Notes under the pieces: model-generated | What the model saw: the letters and a program-made list of their open reading frames with translations, nothing else | Told to the model about the DNA's origin: nothing | Database searches by the model: none | Program-made: the position numbers and the translations under genes | NCBI GenBank assembly: GCA_049522195.1 | Contig: JBEKOB010000059.1 | Coordinates: 1-27,570 of the forward strand | DNA from: UBA9647 sp049522195 | GTDB lineage: Bacteria > Bacteroidota > Ignavibacteria > UBA10030 | DNA length: 27,570 bases | Reading direction: 5' to 3' | Shown here: positions 1 through 8,606 of the stretch, piece by piece | Layout: each line of letters starts with the position of its first letter | How positions within the stretch are numbered: the stretch's first letter is position 1

Positions 1-1371
1 GGAGTGTTCCATACCGCGGGATTTAAGCACATACAATCCTCTGTTACGCTCACCCGCAATTTCGATATCACGGAGTAGCAACCACGTGTCTATCAAGGAT
101 GAGATGTACACATCGGTAATCTCCATAGTATCGCCGGCTGAGGTGAGACTCGTGAAGAATGCGGTGACCCCCTTCATCTTCAGAAAATCTACAAGACGCA
201 GTAGCATTGCTTTGACTTCAGTCTGGTTCTCTCCCATCACGAGCGCGTTAATAGGATCGAGGATAACGATGTCAGGTTCGAAGTCATTGACCAATTTGAT
301 ACTTGTCGTCAGATGAGTTTCCAGGCCGTAATTCGTCGGACGCGTTGCATGAAACCGAAGCAACCCTTTCTTGACAGACGGTTCTAAGTCTATTCCAATT
401 GAACGCATATTGCGCACAAGCTGATCAGCAGATTCTTCGAACGTAAAAAACAGGACGCGTTCGCCCCTCTTGCATGCGGCAACAACAAATTGCGAGGCCA
501 GGCTCGTCTTGCCAGTGCCGGCAGTGCCCGACACAAGCACTGTACTGCCGCGAAAGTAACCCTTACCGGAGAGCATGGTGTCAAGACGCGGAATACCAGT
601 GGAAATTCTCTCGCGGGATGAAGAGTAGTTCAGTCCCAGGGAAGTGACAGGCAGAACGGAAAATCCATCTTCATCAATTAGGAAAGGATACTCGTTCGTG
701 CCATGCGTTGAACCGCGATATTTGACAATACGCAGCCGTCGTATGGATGATTGATCGTTCACGCGATGATCGAGTAGAATGACACAATCGGAGACGTACT
801 CTTCCAAACCTTCACGCGTGAGAGTGCCTTGGCCTCGCTCTGCAGTGAGTATTGTTGTTACGCCTTTCCTTTTCAGCCAGTGCAATAACCGGCGCAGTTC
901 AGCGCGCAGGACGAGAGGATTTGGCAACCCTGAAAAGAGTGATTCTATGGTATCCAGCACAACACGCTTAGCGCGGATGCTCTCAATTGCGTGATGGATC
1001 CTGATAAACAAACCCTCCAAATCGTATTCACCGCTTTCTTCGACTTCACACCGTTCAACGTGAACGTGCTCAAGCCAGATCTTCTTGTGCCTTACAAGGC
1101 TGTCCATATCGAACCCCAGCGAAGCGACGTTTGCTATGAGTTCTTTCTCTGTCTCCTCGAACGACATGAAGACGCCCGGCTCATTGTACTGCGTTGCTCC
1201 GCGGACAAGAAACTCCATGGCAAAGAGGGTCTTTCCGCAACCCGCACCGCCGCATACAAGCGTCGGTCTGCCTTTTGGTAATCCCCCGCCTGTGATTTCG
1301 TCCAATCCTTGAATGCTTGTGGGGGATTTCGTAAGGACTTTCCTTTGAGACTTTGCTGCCGTTGTTTTCAT
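1..1371 (-). CDS. kaiC: KaiC-like double P-loop ATPase (3' end beyond window)
   Basis: A RecA-like ATPase of the KaiC family with two tandem domains; 457 codons are visible and the frame is still open at base 1. Domain I has Walker A GGAGCGKT (residues 41-48) and an FEE catalytic glutamate pair (71-73). Domain II has Walker A GTAGTGKT (282-289) and FEE (311-313). Near the visible end the cyanobacterial autophosphorylation region is recognisable: ITDVYISSL aligns with ITDSHISTI, so the Ser431/Thr432 pair of Synechococcus KaiC is Ser-Ser here. The ATG at 1371 is preceded by GGGAG about 10 bases upstream. In non-cyanobacterial genomes such proteins usually act as ATP-driven signalling or stress regulators. 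No kaiA or kaiB is in the window, so a clock role cannot be inferred. Family assignment is firm; the physiological role is unknown. Confidence 0.93.
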   Translation of the reverse strand, partial: MKTTAAKSQRKVLTKSPTSIQGLDEITGGGLPKGRPTLVCGGAGCGKTLFAMEFLVRGATQYNEPGVFMSFEETEKELIANVASLGFDMDSLVRHKKIWLEHVHVERCEVEESGEYDLEGLFIRIHHAIESIRAKRVVLDTIESLFSGLPNPLVLRAELRRLLHWLKRKGVTTILTAERGQGTLTREGLEEYVSDCVILLDHRVNDQSSIRRLRIVKYRGSTHGTNEYPFLIDEDGFSVLPVTSLGLNYSSSRERISTGIPRLDTMLSGKGYFRGSTVLVSGTAGTGKTSLASQFVVAACKRGERVLFFTFEESADQLVRNMRSIGIDLEPSVKKGLLRFHATRPTNYGLETHLTTSIKLVNDFEPDIVILDPINALVMGENQTEVKAMLLRLVDFLKMKGVTAFFTSLTSAGDTMEITDVYISSLIDTWLLLRDIEIAGERNRGLYVLKSRGMEHS

Positions 1372-1432
1372 AATGTTTGTTCTCCCGATTTGTACTCGTC
1401 TTCCTTCGGCGCAAAGTGAAATGATGCGAATT

Positions 1433-1678
1433 TCTCAGAGTCGCCGTCAATCCCTCCTCAGTTACCATGCCGATCCGTGCGCACATCTCCTGCACGGCAG
1501 CCATGAGAGGGAAAGTGATGAGTGCTGTCCAAAGAGTCGCTAAACCAAAACCAGCTCCAGCCTGTGAATAGGTTGCAATCCCCGAAGGATCATCATCGCT
1601 TGCTCCCGTGATAAGTCCGGGATCAAGTATGCGCCAGGTTTTTTTGATTTTTGCTGAAAGCCTTGGAAGCCTCTCCAT
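1433..1678 (-). pseudogene. Nramp-family metal ion transporter, N-terminal stump
   Basis: The first 82 codons from the ATG at 1678 match the start of Nramp (MntH-like) H+/divalent metal symporters. The DPGLITGASDDDPSGIATYS stretch (residues 19-38) is the hallmark of transmembrane helix 1, whose D, P and G residues bind the metal, and helix 2 with AAVQEMCARIG follows. A full Nramp protein has about 400 or more residues and 11-12 helices; here similarity stops after residue 82. The frame then runs on into meaningless sequence that overlaps the kaiC start. Another frame (about 1370-1446) reads as a plausible short C-terminus (ending KSGEQTL) whose TGA overlaps the kaiC ATG, so the stump may have been joined to the tail of a different gene. 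It cannot transport metal in this state. Confidence 0.82.
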
Positions 1679-1732
1679 TATCGATAGATAACTTTGACAA
1701 AAATGCTGCAGCCAGGTGGACTCATGATGTTT

Positions 1733-3676
1733 TCACTCCCGAGCTAGCGCGTCGATGGGGTCAAGTTGTGCGGCTTTTCTGGCCGGAAGATAGCCGAATA
1801 CGATACCCGTTAGAAAAGCACACGCGAAGGCAAGGAGTATCGGCGCAACCGTGAACACTACACGCCAGCCTATGATCGAGGAGGCAGCCAATCCGCCGCC
1901 GACGCCCACGACAACACCCGCCAGACCGCCGATAAAGCAGACCAGGACGGCCTCTGTAAGGAATTGAAACAACACGTCGAAGCCGCGCGCACCAATCGCC
2001 ATGCGAATGCCGATTTCGCGCGTCCGTTCTGTCACCGAGACCAGCATGATGTTCATCACGCCAATGCCACCGACAACGAGCGAGATCACGGCAATCGCCG
2101 CAAGAAGATAGGTGAGAGTATTCTGTGTCTCACTGGCCGTCTCGATCGTATCGGCCATGTTCCGAATGTTAAAGTCCTCTTTGCCATGGCGATTGATCAG
2201 CTGTGCCGTAAGTTCGTCCTGCACCAAGCTCATGTCAGCGCCCGGCGTCACTCTCACGACGATACTGTTGAAGAAGCGTCGTCCAAAGATCCGAGCTCCC
2301 GCCGTTGTGTAGGGGATCCAGACTGAGTTATCCATGTCATCCCCTCTTCCGGACAAGCCTTTCATGCTTAATACGCCAATGACCAGGAAAGGAGCGTTGC
2401 CAATGAGTATATACTGGCCGATCGGATTCGTGCCGACCGGGAAGAGGTTCTTCGCAACGGTCTGACCGAGCGTGACGACCTGGGCATAGCGCATCACATG
2501 TTCCGCCGAGAAGAATACGCCGGACTGAGGTGGCCAATCGTGCACCTGCGGAAAGTCCTCGCCAGTTCCGACTACCGTGACAATCAAGTCCTGGTCGCCA
2601 AAGCGCAGCAGTGAGGAGGAGTTTGTTTCCGGGACCGCCATGGAGACTCCCGGCACGCTGCTGATAGATGGCAGATCTTCAGGCAGGAAACTGGTCACGA
2701 TATTGGCTGAAGCGCGCACAGCGGGTGTGCCTCGATTGATCGTTAGCAGATCGGTCCCCATGGCCTGGATGCGCTCAAGGACGTCCTGCTTAGCGCCGTT
2801 GCCGATGGCCATTAAGGCCACGACGGCTGCGACACCGATGATGATACCGAGCATGGTCAGCACTGTTCGCATTCGATTGTGCAGCAACGAACGCAACGCC
2901 ATCTTCAGGGCTTCGCCGAGAACAGCCGTGCCCTGCTTCCCATCCTTTCCCGTTTCGCCAACTTGCGAAAGAGTAGCTGCCTTGCTTTTCTCCTGCAGCT
3001 CGTCGGATGTGATACGCCCGTCATTGAGGCGAACGATGCGGTGCGCGTAAGCGGCTATGTCGCTGTCGTGGGTTACCACAATGATCGTGTGCCCTTGCTC
3101 GTGTAGCTTCTCCAGAATGGCCATGACCTCTTTGCCGCCCTGACTATCCAGCGCTCCAGTGGGTTCATCGGCCAGTATCACCGGCCCGCCGTTCATGAGG
3201 GCGCGGGCTATGCTGACGCGCTGTTGCTGGCCGCCGGAGAGCTGATTGGGGTGGTGTTGCATCCGGTCGCTCAGGCCGAGCTCCTGCAGCAATTCGCCGG
3301 CATGGGCTTCCCGCTGAGTTTTCGCCATGCCGCAGTAGATAGCGGGAACTTCCGCGTTTTCGACGGCGCTGAGATCGGACATCAGGTTGTAACGCTGGAA
3401 GATGAAACCAAACGTATCGCGCCGCAGAGCTGCCAACTGATCACCGTTGAGGCTGGCTACATCGACGCCGCGGATGCGATAGGTGCCTTTCGATGCCTTG
3501 TCGAGGCAGCCGATAATGTTCATGAGCGTGGACTTGCCCGAGCCGGATGCGCCCATGATGGCGACGAATTCGCCGCTCTGAATCACCAGTCTTATATCTC
3601 TGAGCACTGTCAGCGGTATGCCGCCTGTCGTGTAGGTGCGGCTGACAGCGTTCAATTCGAGCAATGGGAACGACAT
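1733..3676 (-). CDS. macB: MacB-like ABC exporter, ATPase-permease fusion
   Basis: A 647-residue inner-membrane protein with an N-terminal ABC ATPase fused to a MacB/FtsX-type permease. Walker A is GASGSGKS (about 42-49), the signature LSGGQQQRVSIARAL, and Walker B VILADEPTGALD. After a short linker comes one transmembrane helix (MRTVLTMLGIIIGVAAVVAL), a large periplasmic domain, and three C-terminal helices; length and order are those of MacB. In the known family MacB works as a mechanotransmission pump with MacA and a TolC channel, exporting macrolides, peptides or lipoproteins; the substrate here is unknown. The start is taken as the ATG at 3676, which shares one base with the macA stop (TGATG) and has AAGGGA five bases upstream; a GTG one codon earlier is too close to that site. 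No TolC gene is in the window. Confidence 0.93.
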   Translation of the reverse strand: MSFPLLELNAVSRTYTTGGIPLTVLRDIRLVIQSGEFVAIMGASGSGKSTLMNIIGCLDKASKGTYRIRGVDVASLNGDQLAALRRDTFGFIFQRYNLMSDLSAVENAEVPAIYCGMAKTQREAHAGELLQELGLSDRMQHHPNQLSGGQQQRVSIARALMNGGPVILADEPTGALDSQGGKEVMAILEKLHEQGHTIIVVTHDSDIAAYAHRIVRLNDGRITSDELQEKSKAATLSQVGETGKDGKQGTAVLGEALKMALRSLLHNRMRTVLTMLGIIIGVAAVVALMAIGNGAKQDVLERIQAMGTDLLTINRGTPAVRASANIVTSFLPEDLPSISSVPGVSMAVPETNSSSLLRFGDQDLIVTVVGTGEDFPQVHDWPPQSGVFFSAEHVMRYAQVVTLGQTVAKNLFPVGTNPIGQYILIGNAPFLVIGVLSMKGLSGRGDDMDNSVWIPYTTAGARIFGRRFFNSIVVRVTPGADMSLVQDELTAQLINRHGKEDFNIRNMADTIETASETQNTLTYLLAAIAVISLVVGGIGVMNIMLVSVTERTREIGIRMAIGARGFDVLFQFLTEAVLVCFIGGLAGVVVGVGGGLAASSIIGWRVVFTVAPILLAFACAFLTGIVFGYLPARKAAQLDPIDALARE

Positions 3677-4914
3677 CACAGTCCCTTCCGAGCGCTTAGC
3701 GCGCTTTTCGCAGTGCCTTGTGTCGTGATTCCTCTGATCACGACCTGTTCCTTCTCCATGAGTCCGTCCGTAACCTCTGCTGAAATTTCACTCTTGATGC
3801 CGATCTTGATCGAGCGCAACTCGACGCTGCCGTCGGGTTTGAGCACCTGTATCTTGATATTCGAGCCTTCGCTGGCATTGCCGATGACGGCAGTCGGTAT
3901 CAGCAAAACACTCTTTGCCTGTGCCAACACGATGAAGACCTGTGCCGTCATCTGAATGTTCAATTCACGCTCCGGATTCGGAATGTTGAACAGCACGTCG
4001 TAGAACACCACGTTGTTGATAAGTTCCGGTGTGGGAAGGATTTGTTTGATCTTGCCGTTCCAGCGCCGGGGCTGGCCAAGAACAGTGAAATAAACGTCCT
4101 GGCCGACCTTCACGCGAACAATGTCCGCTTCCGAGACTTGCGCCCAGATCGTCATGGTGGTCATATCGGCAATTCGCAGAATATTCGGTGCCTGCTGATT
4201 AGCATTGAGTGTTTGCCCTTCCAGCGCGCTGATGGACACCACCTCGCCCGCCATCGGGGCCGTGATTCTTGCATACCCCAGGTTGGCTTTCGCAGTGTTT
4301 ACCGACGCCGTAGCTTGCTTCATCTGAGCCGAGAGCGAAGCGACGTCGGCGGAAGCGACATCGAAATTCGCACGGGTGATGTCGCGGTCATCGGCGGAAA
4401 TCAAGTCATGGGCAAAGAGTGTATCGTTGCGCGCGCGCTGCAATTTTGCGAGCGTGAATTGCGCCTGTTTCACCGTGCGCTGCGAGGTCATGTTTTCGAG
4501 CGTTGCGTTGGCTGACGTGAGCGCTGTTGCTGCCAAAACCGGATCAATTTCCGCGAGCAACTGGTCCTTCTTCACCAGATCACCGCGTTTGACCTTCAGC
4601 GATTTAAGCACTCCGGAGGTTTGGGCGCCCACATCGACATAGTTGATGGGCTGCACGATGCCCGCCGCCAATACCGTGCTTTCTATGTCGCCGCGTTCGA
4701 CGGCAGCGGTGGTATAGAGGACGTCCGCTTTGCCGAATGGCCAAAAATACCAGAGCACGGCTCCACTCATCAGGAGGAGCGCGCCGATCAGCCAAAGGCT
4801 TCGTCGCTTCAGGAGGACTCGTAATTTCAATTGCAGATCACTCGGAGGCGTGGCAGGTTGATCGTTAGCAGTCGCTGCGGATTTTGCATCTGGTCCGATG
4901 TTTGTTGTTTCCAT
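3676..4914 (-). CDS. macA: MacA-like periplasmic adaptor (membrane fusion) protein
   Basis: A 412-residue HlyD/RND-type adaptor. A cytoplasmic tail of about 50 residues is followed by one transmembrane anchor (SLWLIGALLLMSGAVLWYFW), then a lipoyl half-motif (VDVGAQTSGVLKSLKVKRGDLVKKDQLL), a long alpha-helical hairpin rich in A, K and Q, the second lipoyl half (YARITAPMAGEVVSISALEGQTL), and beta-barrel and membrane-proximal domains. This is the MacA layout; the protein should bridge MacB to an outer-membrane channel. The ATG at 4914 is chosen because the frame upstream offers only a TTG at 4980 and a lysine-rich, unconserved extension. GGGA lies about 12 bases before the ATG, so the ribosome site is mediocre. 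It is first in the macA-macB operon and is translationally coupled to macB through a one-base overlap. Confidence 0.92.
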   Translation of the reverse strand: METTNIGPDAKSAATANDQPATPPSDLQLKLRVLLKRRSLWLIGALLLMSGAVLWYFWPFGKADVLYTTAAVERGDIESTVLAAGIVQPINYVDVGAQTSGVLKSLKVKRGDLVKKDQLLAEIDPVLAATALTSANATLENMTSQRTVKQAQFTLAKLQRARNDTLFAHDLISADDRDITRANFDVASADVASLSAQMKQATASVNTAKANLGYARITAPMAGEVVSISALEGQTLNANQQAPNILRIADMTTMTIWAQVSEADIVRVKVGQDVYFTVLGQPRRWNGKIKQILPTPELINNVVFYDVLFNIPNPERELNIQMTAQVFIVLAQAKSVLLIPTAVIGNASEGSNIKIQVLKPDGSVELRSIKIGIKSEISAEVTDGLMEKEQVVIRGITTQGTAKSALSARKGL

Positions 4915-5216
4915 TTCCGTAATTCCCTGATCTTTTTTGCTCTTATTCCCTTTTTTCTCGCAGCCTTTCCACAATGCCAATCACCCCGGGGGCCGCGGCA
5001 ACTTCGGCATCATGAGGCAACTCCAGCCGATTGAGCTGGAATGTCACCTGAAGAATGCACTTTCACTTCCGATTTCCTCTCGCAGCCCGTTAACTTGGTT
5101 CCAGCCAACAACTCATTGAGAGCGAATGGGAAAAGATTTTCCTTTGCCATTATGCACTTTCACAAGGTCGATGCTTGCGAATGAGGTCGCATCAGGCAGA
5201 GAGAAAGAACCACTCT
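4915..5216. other. intergenic region before macA
   Basis: About 300 bases between the CsbD-like gene and macA. No convincing gene, tRNA or strong terminator was seen; there is a small inverted repeat around 5023-5040 (CCAGC, 7-base loop, GCTGG, read on the minus strand). It probably carries the macA promoter, but no clear promoter motif could be assigned. Confidence 0.4.
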
Positions 5217-5402
5217 TCATATCTTCGCGATCAGCTTGCGCAGTTCTTCCTTTGTCTTTCCGAGCTTCTGCTGAAGTCGTCCCAGAAGTTCTTCCTCCTT
5301 GCCCGCCTTGAACAGCAAATCATCATCTGTCAGGTTGGCATATTGTTGTTTGAGTTTACCGGCAATTTCATTCCAGTTGCCTTTGATAGTGAACGTGTTC
5401 AT
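5217..5402 (-). CDS. CsbD-like small stress protein
   Basis: A 61-residue soluble, charged, helical protein of the CsbD family. The family pattern is visible: an N-terminal KGNWNEIAGKLKQQYANLTDDDL segment, a GKEEELLGRLQQKLGKTKEEL segment, and a lysine-rich end. CsbD was named for sigma-B-dependent general stress induction in Bacillus, and homologues are widespread and often stress induced; the biochemical function is unknown. The start is secure: AAGGAGGT lies six bases before the ATG, one of the strongest ribosome sites in the window. It is preceded by a 66-base gap from the barrel-protein gene and may be cotranscribed with it. Confidence 0.9.
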   Translation of the reverse strand: MNTFTIKGNWNEIAGKLKQQYANLTDDDLLFKAGKEEELLGRLQQKLGKTKEELRKLIAKI

Positions 5403-5468
5403 TTGATACCTCCTTGCGTTTATGAATGAGGGTGATGGAGTGCATTGCGAACCACCATTGAGTAACGA

Positions 5469-5963
5469 TCAAAAGTAGTATCTTGCCCCGACGCCAGCCT
5501 CCATGCCAAAACCCGCTGGTGATGTGAATTGGAGTGATGGAACAAGCTCCACAAACAAATCAAACGGCGCTTGGCGCGGCAACCATGCGACGCCGAAGAC
5601 ACCACGAATTGCCAGCGAACTCGTATAGCCGGCGCCGTTATTGAACCGCCCGCCGACGCCGTAGTATACCGGAAGTCGAATGTCCGTGTAGATGGCATCA
5701 AACGAATGCCAAAGGTAATCCATGTGAAAATGGACGCGGCTTCCTCCGTCGTAGTTTCCGTTGTATTTCCCGAGCCTGTCTCCACCGATTGACCAACCGA
5801 GACCAAAGTCGATCGCGTTGTCAGGTGAAGTCCATAACTTGGCACTGAACCCCGTCGGTTCACCGAGGATCACCCCGAGTCCAAATGCGCGATCTTGGGC
5901 AACGGACCCCTGAACGACGAGGAGCAATGAAAGTGCGATGAGTGCGCAACACGTATGTTTCAT
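5469..5963 (-). CDS. small outer-membrane beta-barrel protein, function unknown
   Basis: A 164-residue protein starting with a clear signal peptide (MKHTCCALIALSLLLVVQGSVAQ, cleavage likely after VAQ). The mature part alternates hydrophobic and polar residues, has many G, Y, F and W, and ends in aromatic RYYF, as outer-membrane barrels do. The pattern LGEPTG...LW near the start and DLFVELVP near the end recall a family of conserved hypothetical barrels in environmental bacteria, possibly that of Pfam DUF3996; I am not certain of the number. The ATG at 5963 is preferred over one at 6050 because the signal peptide begins there; AGAGG lies about 13 bases upstream, so translation may be modest. 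Role unknown. Confidence 0.75.
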   Translation of the reverse strand: MKHTCCALIALSLLLVVQGSVAQDRAFGLGVILGEPTGFSAKLWTSPDNAIDFGLGWSIGGDRLGKYNGNYDGGSRVHFHMDYLWHSFDAIYTDIRLPVYYGVGGRFNNGAGYTSSLAIRGVFGVAWLPRQAPFDLFVELVPSLQFTSPAGFGMEAGVGARYYF

Positions 5964-6051
5964 ACTTATACGGGCCTCTACGTTGTTGTCACGATTATTT
6001 GGACCACATGCAGCAACGCCCCAACCGCGATGAACGATAATGGATGTCACA

Positions 6052-6191
6052 GCCGATCATGACGATAGGTGAGGTCGTAGAAATCCCAACGCCCGATCTC
6101 TTGATTAGCTTTGCTAGAAGCTATCGATTAGCGTACCGCGATGAAATAGCCCAAAGTAATGAAAGAGGGATTAATCCCTTTTTTGGGGGGG
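6052..6191. repeat. dispersed intergenic repeat, copy 1
   Basis: Non-coding stretch downstream of tamL that resembles 14871-15000. In the core (6117-6177 versus 14934-14994) about 48 of 61 positions agree by eye. It contains a hairpin: AAAGAGGGA at 6162-6170, loop TTAA, and TCCCTTTTT at 6175-6183 (one G-T pair), followed by seven Gs. On the plus strand this resembles a terminator; on the minus strand it sits about 110 bases after the tamL stop. A spurious reading frame crosses it, but nothing suggests it is translated. Confidence 0.6.
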
Positions 6192-6296
6192 ACCTTGTTG
6201 TTAATGGAAACACGGAGAATAAGGCAAGAATGGATAGAGCAGGAACCCCATTTCAAACGATGAGGTTTCATAGTGATACAACGCCCACCCACCTAC

Positions 6297-8606
6297 TCAA
6301 TATGGATATCCAATAGCGATATTCAACACAAGGTTGTTCTTTCTCCACGACGGATTGCCGAAATTGATCTTCTGAATGACCCATCGCTCACCAATGGGCA
6401 TCGATGGGACACGCAACGGGAAGGCAAGATCAAACCGAAGAATGAAAAACGAAAGATCCAGCCGCAAGCCGAAGCCCGTTCCGACAGCCACCTCGTCGAG
6501 GAATGTCTTGCTGGAAAATACGCCCCCGGGGCGGGTCGGGTCTTCGCGCAGCAGCCAGATGTTCCCGGCATCGACGAAAATTGCACCCTTAAGAATACTT
6601 ACAATGGGAAACCGGTACTCGGTATTTGCTTCAAGTTTGATATCCCCGGCCTGGTCAATGAAGGATGTTGCAGCAACGCTATCGGGAATTTTATATGAAC
6701 CGGGGCCAAGACCGCGTGCAACGAAGGCCCGCACGCTGTTGCTTCCCCCGGCGTAGAACTGTTTCACGTAGGGGAGCGTTGCGGAATTGCCATACGCGAC
6801 TCCTACGCCAGCGATCAACCTGCTGGCAAAGGACGTTGTTTGATCGATGGAATTGAAGTACTTCCGCACGTCGACATCAATTTTGTAATACTCGGAATAT
6901 GGGGTCCCGAACAATCGATACGGATCGTCAGGTGTCGCTTTGTGGCTGATGAACAGTGATTGCACAAGTTGCAGAAGGTTACCTGACAGGTCGATGCTTC
7001 CTTTGAAGTACAGGTGGTTTTTCAGATCCTTCTCGAGCTGGTTATTGTATGTGTAGGAATAGTTCTGTCCGATGATAAATTGTTCCTCAAAACTCTTCTG
7101 CAACAGCGGATTGGTACTCAACAAATCGTTGAATTTCTGGGTTGTATTTGTCAGATGTGCATATGTAATTGAGAGCAGACTAACATTGTGTTCCGTATTG
7201 ATGGATTCCTTCCAGTTGTATCCAAATGAAGCATCCGCCGAGAACAGCTGATAGTATTGCAGTCGATGCAGTACGCTCGATCCAAGCACGATACGTGTCT
7301 TTGGCACGAAGAGGCTCGACGCGTTTTCGAGTCTGAACGGGGTGAGGAATTGCGGCAGGTCCAGCTCTCCACGCGTACCGATCTCATACGAATTCCCTCC
7401 AGATTGTCCGCCGCCAACTGGCATCTCAAGGCCAACTTCAAAACTGAGCGTAAAGAGCTCGGCCCCGCCGAACAAATTCCTGTTCCGGAAGCTGGTATTA
7501 AACACCGGTCCTACAAGATTGTTGGATTTGGAAACGCCTTGCAACTCAAAGCGAATGCTTTTTGTCGAAAGCGGCGTCAGATAGATATGAGGTTCCAAAC
7601 GCGGAATACCTGCCGAATCAGCGTCGACAAATCGTACATTCAGGAACTTGAACACGCCGAGATTCATGAGCCTGTTCAAAGTGAGATCATGGTTCTTCCT
7701 GCTGTAGATGGCGCCTTTTCGAAAGAAAACCGATCGGACGATAGCGTCAGGATTAAATTTCTTGTCAAGATCAATGTAGTAGCAGCCACCAACGGTTGCA
7801 GTGTCGCCGGCCGCTGCAGTGACACTGTCACGATTGAGCGTATAACCGGAGTAGATGTAAATGTTGCCTATTGTATAGACGCGCGCTGCCTCGACGGGTA
7901 TATCTGTCTTGACTTGAAGGGAAAGATCAACCGTCTTGTTCCCGGCTGTACTATCCGCTTGAAACACGATGAAGTCGGGGGAGAAATAGAAATAGCCTTT
8001 CTCTTTCAGCGCAGCGTCAATGCGTTCCCTCTCCTGTTTAAGTTTGTCCAGATCGTATTGGTCTCCGGTGGCGAGAATTGTTTTTCCCATAGTGGAACGA
8101 ATTGCCTCAACCAACGTAGAGTCACTTCCCTTCACAGTGATACCATTGAATCTGTATGGTGATTGGACTGCAATATTGTACTGAATGTCCGCGGTGTGTT
8201 CCTCTTCACGTACCGTATAGCGTACATCCGTCCAGAAGTATCCTTTGTTTCCCAGCAGAGTGCGCATTCTCGCGGCAACCCGATCGGGTGCGACAGATTG
8301 CAGCAACACCGGAGGTTCACCCAGAGTCTCCTTGAAGAACCCGATGTTGTACAGCCATAACTTATAGCGGAAGAGCCCGAGGAATTTTCCGTTGGGCTTC
8401 GGCTTGACAAGTAGGTCCAGCTGATTTCCCAGATTGCCTTTGTCCGGGATGCCGTCTTTCTGTTCGATATTCACAGCTGCACCGGTATACAGCTTCTGAC
8501 CTTGAGCGAGATACGCCGTGTTGCTGCAGCCTATGGCGAATGCAGCGAGCACACCGGTAACCGCAATAATCATGAGAGAATTAGTTAATGAGAATCCTGT
8601 CCGCAT
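6297..8606 (-). CDS. tamL: TamL: lipoprotein-type TamA/BamA-family (Omp85) outer-membrane protein
   Basis: A 769-residue Omp85-superfamily barrel. The N-terminus is a lipoprotein signal with lipobox AIGC (acylated Cys at residue 27), unlike classical TamA but as in Bacteroidota TamL. POTRA-like periplasmic repeats follow (for example residues about 95-260, with GYFWTDVRY and KGYFYFSPDF motifs), then a C-terminal beta barrel. The Omp85 loop-6 motif is present as NSVRAF followed by RGLGPG (about residue 625; usually VRGF), and the protein ends in an aromatic strand (IAIGYPY). With TamB it forms the translocation and assembly module, thought to help insert outer-membrane proteins or move phospholipid. 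Its ATG directly follows the tamB stop (TAGATG), with AAGGGA just upstream, so the two are one translational unit. Confidence 0.9.
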   Translation of the reverse strand: MRTGFSLTNSLMIIAVTGVLAAFAIGCSNTAYLAQGQKLYTGAAVNIEQKDGIPDKGNLGNQLDLLVKPKPNGKFLGLFRYKLWLYNIGFFKETLGEPPVLLQSVAPDRVAARMRTLLGNKGYFWTDVRYTVREEEHTADIQYNIAVQSPYRFNGITVKGSDSTLVEAIRSTMGKTILATGDQYDLDKLKQERERIDAALKEKGYFYFSPDFIVFQADSTAGNKTVDLSLQVKTDIPVEAARVYTIGNIYIYSGYTLNRDSVTAAAGDTATVGGCYYIDLDKKFNPDAIVRSVFFRKGAIYSRKNHDLTLNRLMNLGVFKFLNVRFVDADSAGIPRLEPHIYLTPLSTKSIRFELQGVSKSNNLVGPVFNTSFRNRNLFGGAELFTLSFEVGLEMPVGGGQSGGNSYEIGTRGELDLPQFLTPFRLENASSLFVPKTRIVLGSSVLHRLQYYQLFSADASFGYNWKESINTEHNVSLLSITYAHLTNTTQKFNDLLSTNPLLQKSFEEQFIIGQNYSYTYNNQLEKDLKNHLYFKGSIDLSGNLLQLVQSLFISHKATPDDPYRLFGTPYSEYYKIDVDVRKYFNSIDQTTSFASRLIAGVGVAYGNSATLPYVKQFYAGGSNSVRAFVARGLGPGSYKIPDSVAATSFIDQAGDIKLEANTEYRFPIVSILKGAIFVDAGNIWLLREDPTRPGGVFSSKTFLDEVAVGTGFGLRLDLSFFILRFDLAFPLRVPSMPIGERWVIQKINFGNPSWRKNNLVLNIAIGYPY

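Noticed and set aside
1181..1432. Continuation of the Nramp frame into the kaiC gene
   Set aside because: The sequence after residue 82 is basic and unstructured, overlaps the start of kaiC in another frame and has no membrane segments, so it is run-on and not part of a transporter.
3224..3955. Plus-strand frame of 243 codons opposite macA and macB
   Set aside because: It lies antisense to two well-supported genes whose motifs fix the coding strand, and its translation shows no family motif.
6044..6316. Short plus-strand frame across repeat copy 1, similar to one across copy 2
   Set aside because: The shared peptide (about EIAQ..ERG.NP) follows from DNA similarity of the repeat; no ribosome site, different lengths and no conserved ends argue against a protein.
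7257..8162. Plus-strand frame of 301 codons opposite tamL
   Set aside because: It is antisense to the POTRA and barrel coding region, lacks a ribosome site and has no recognisable domain.
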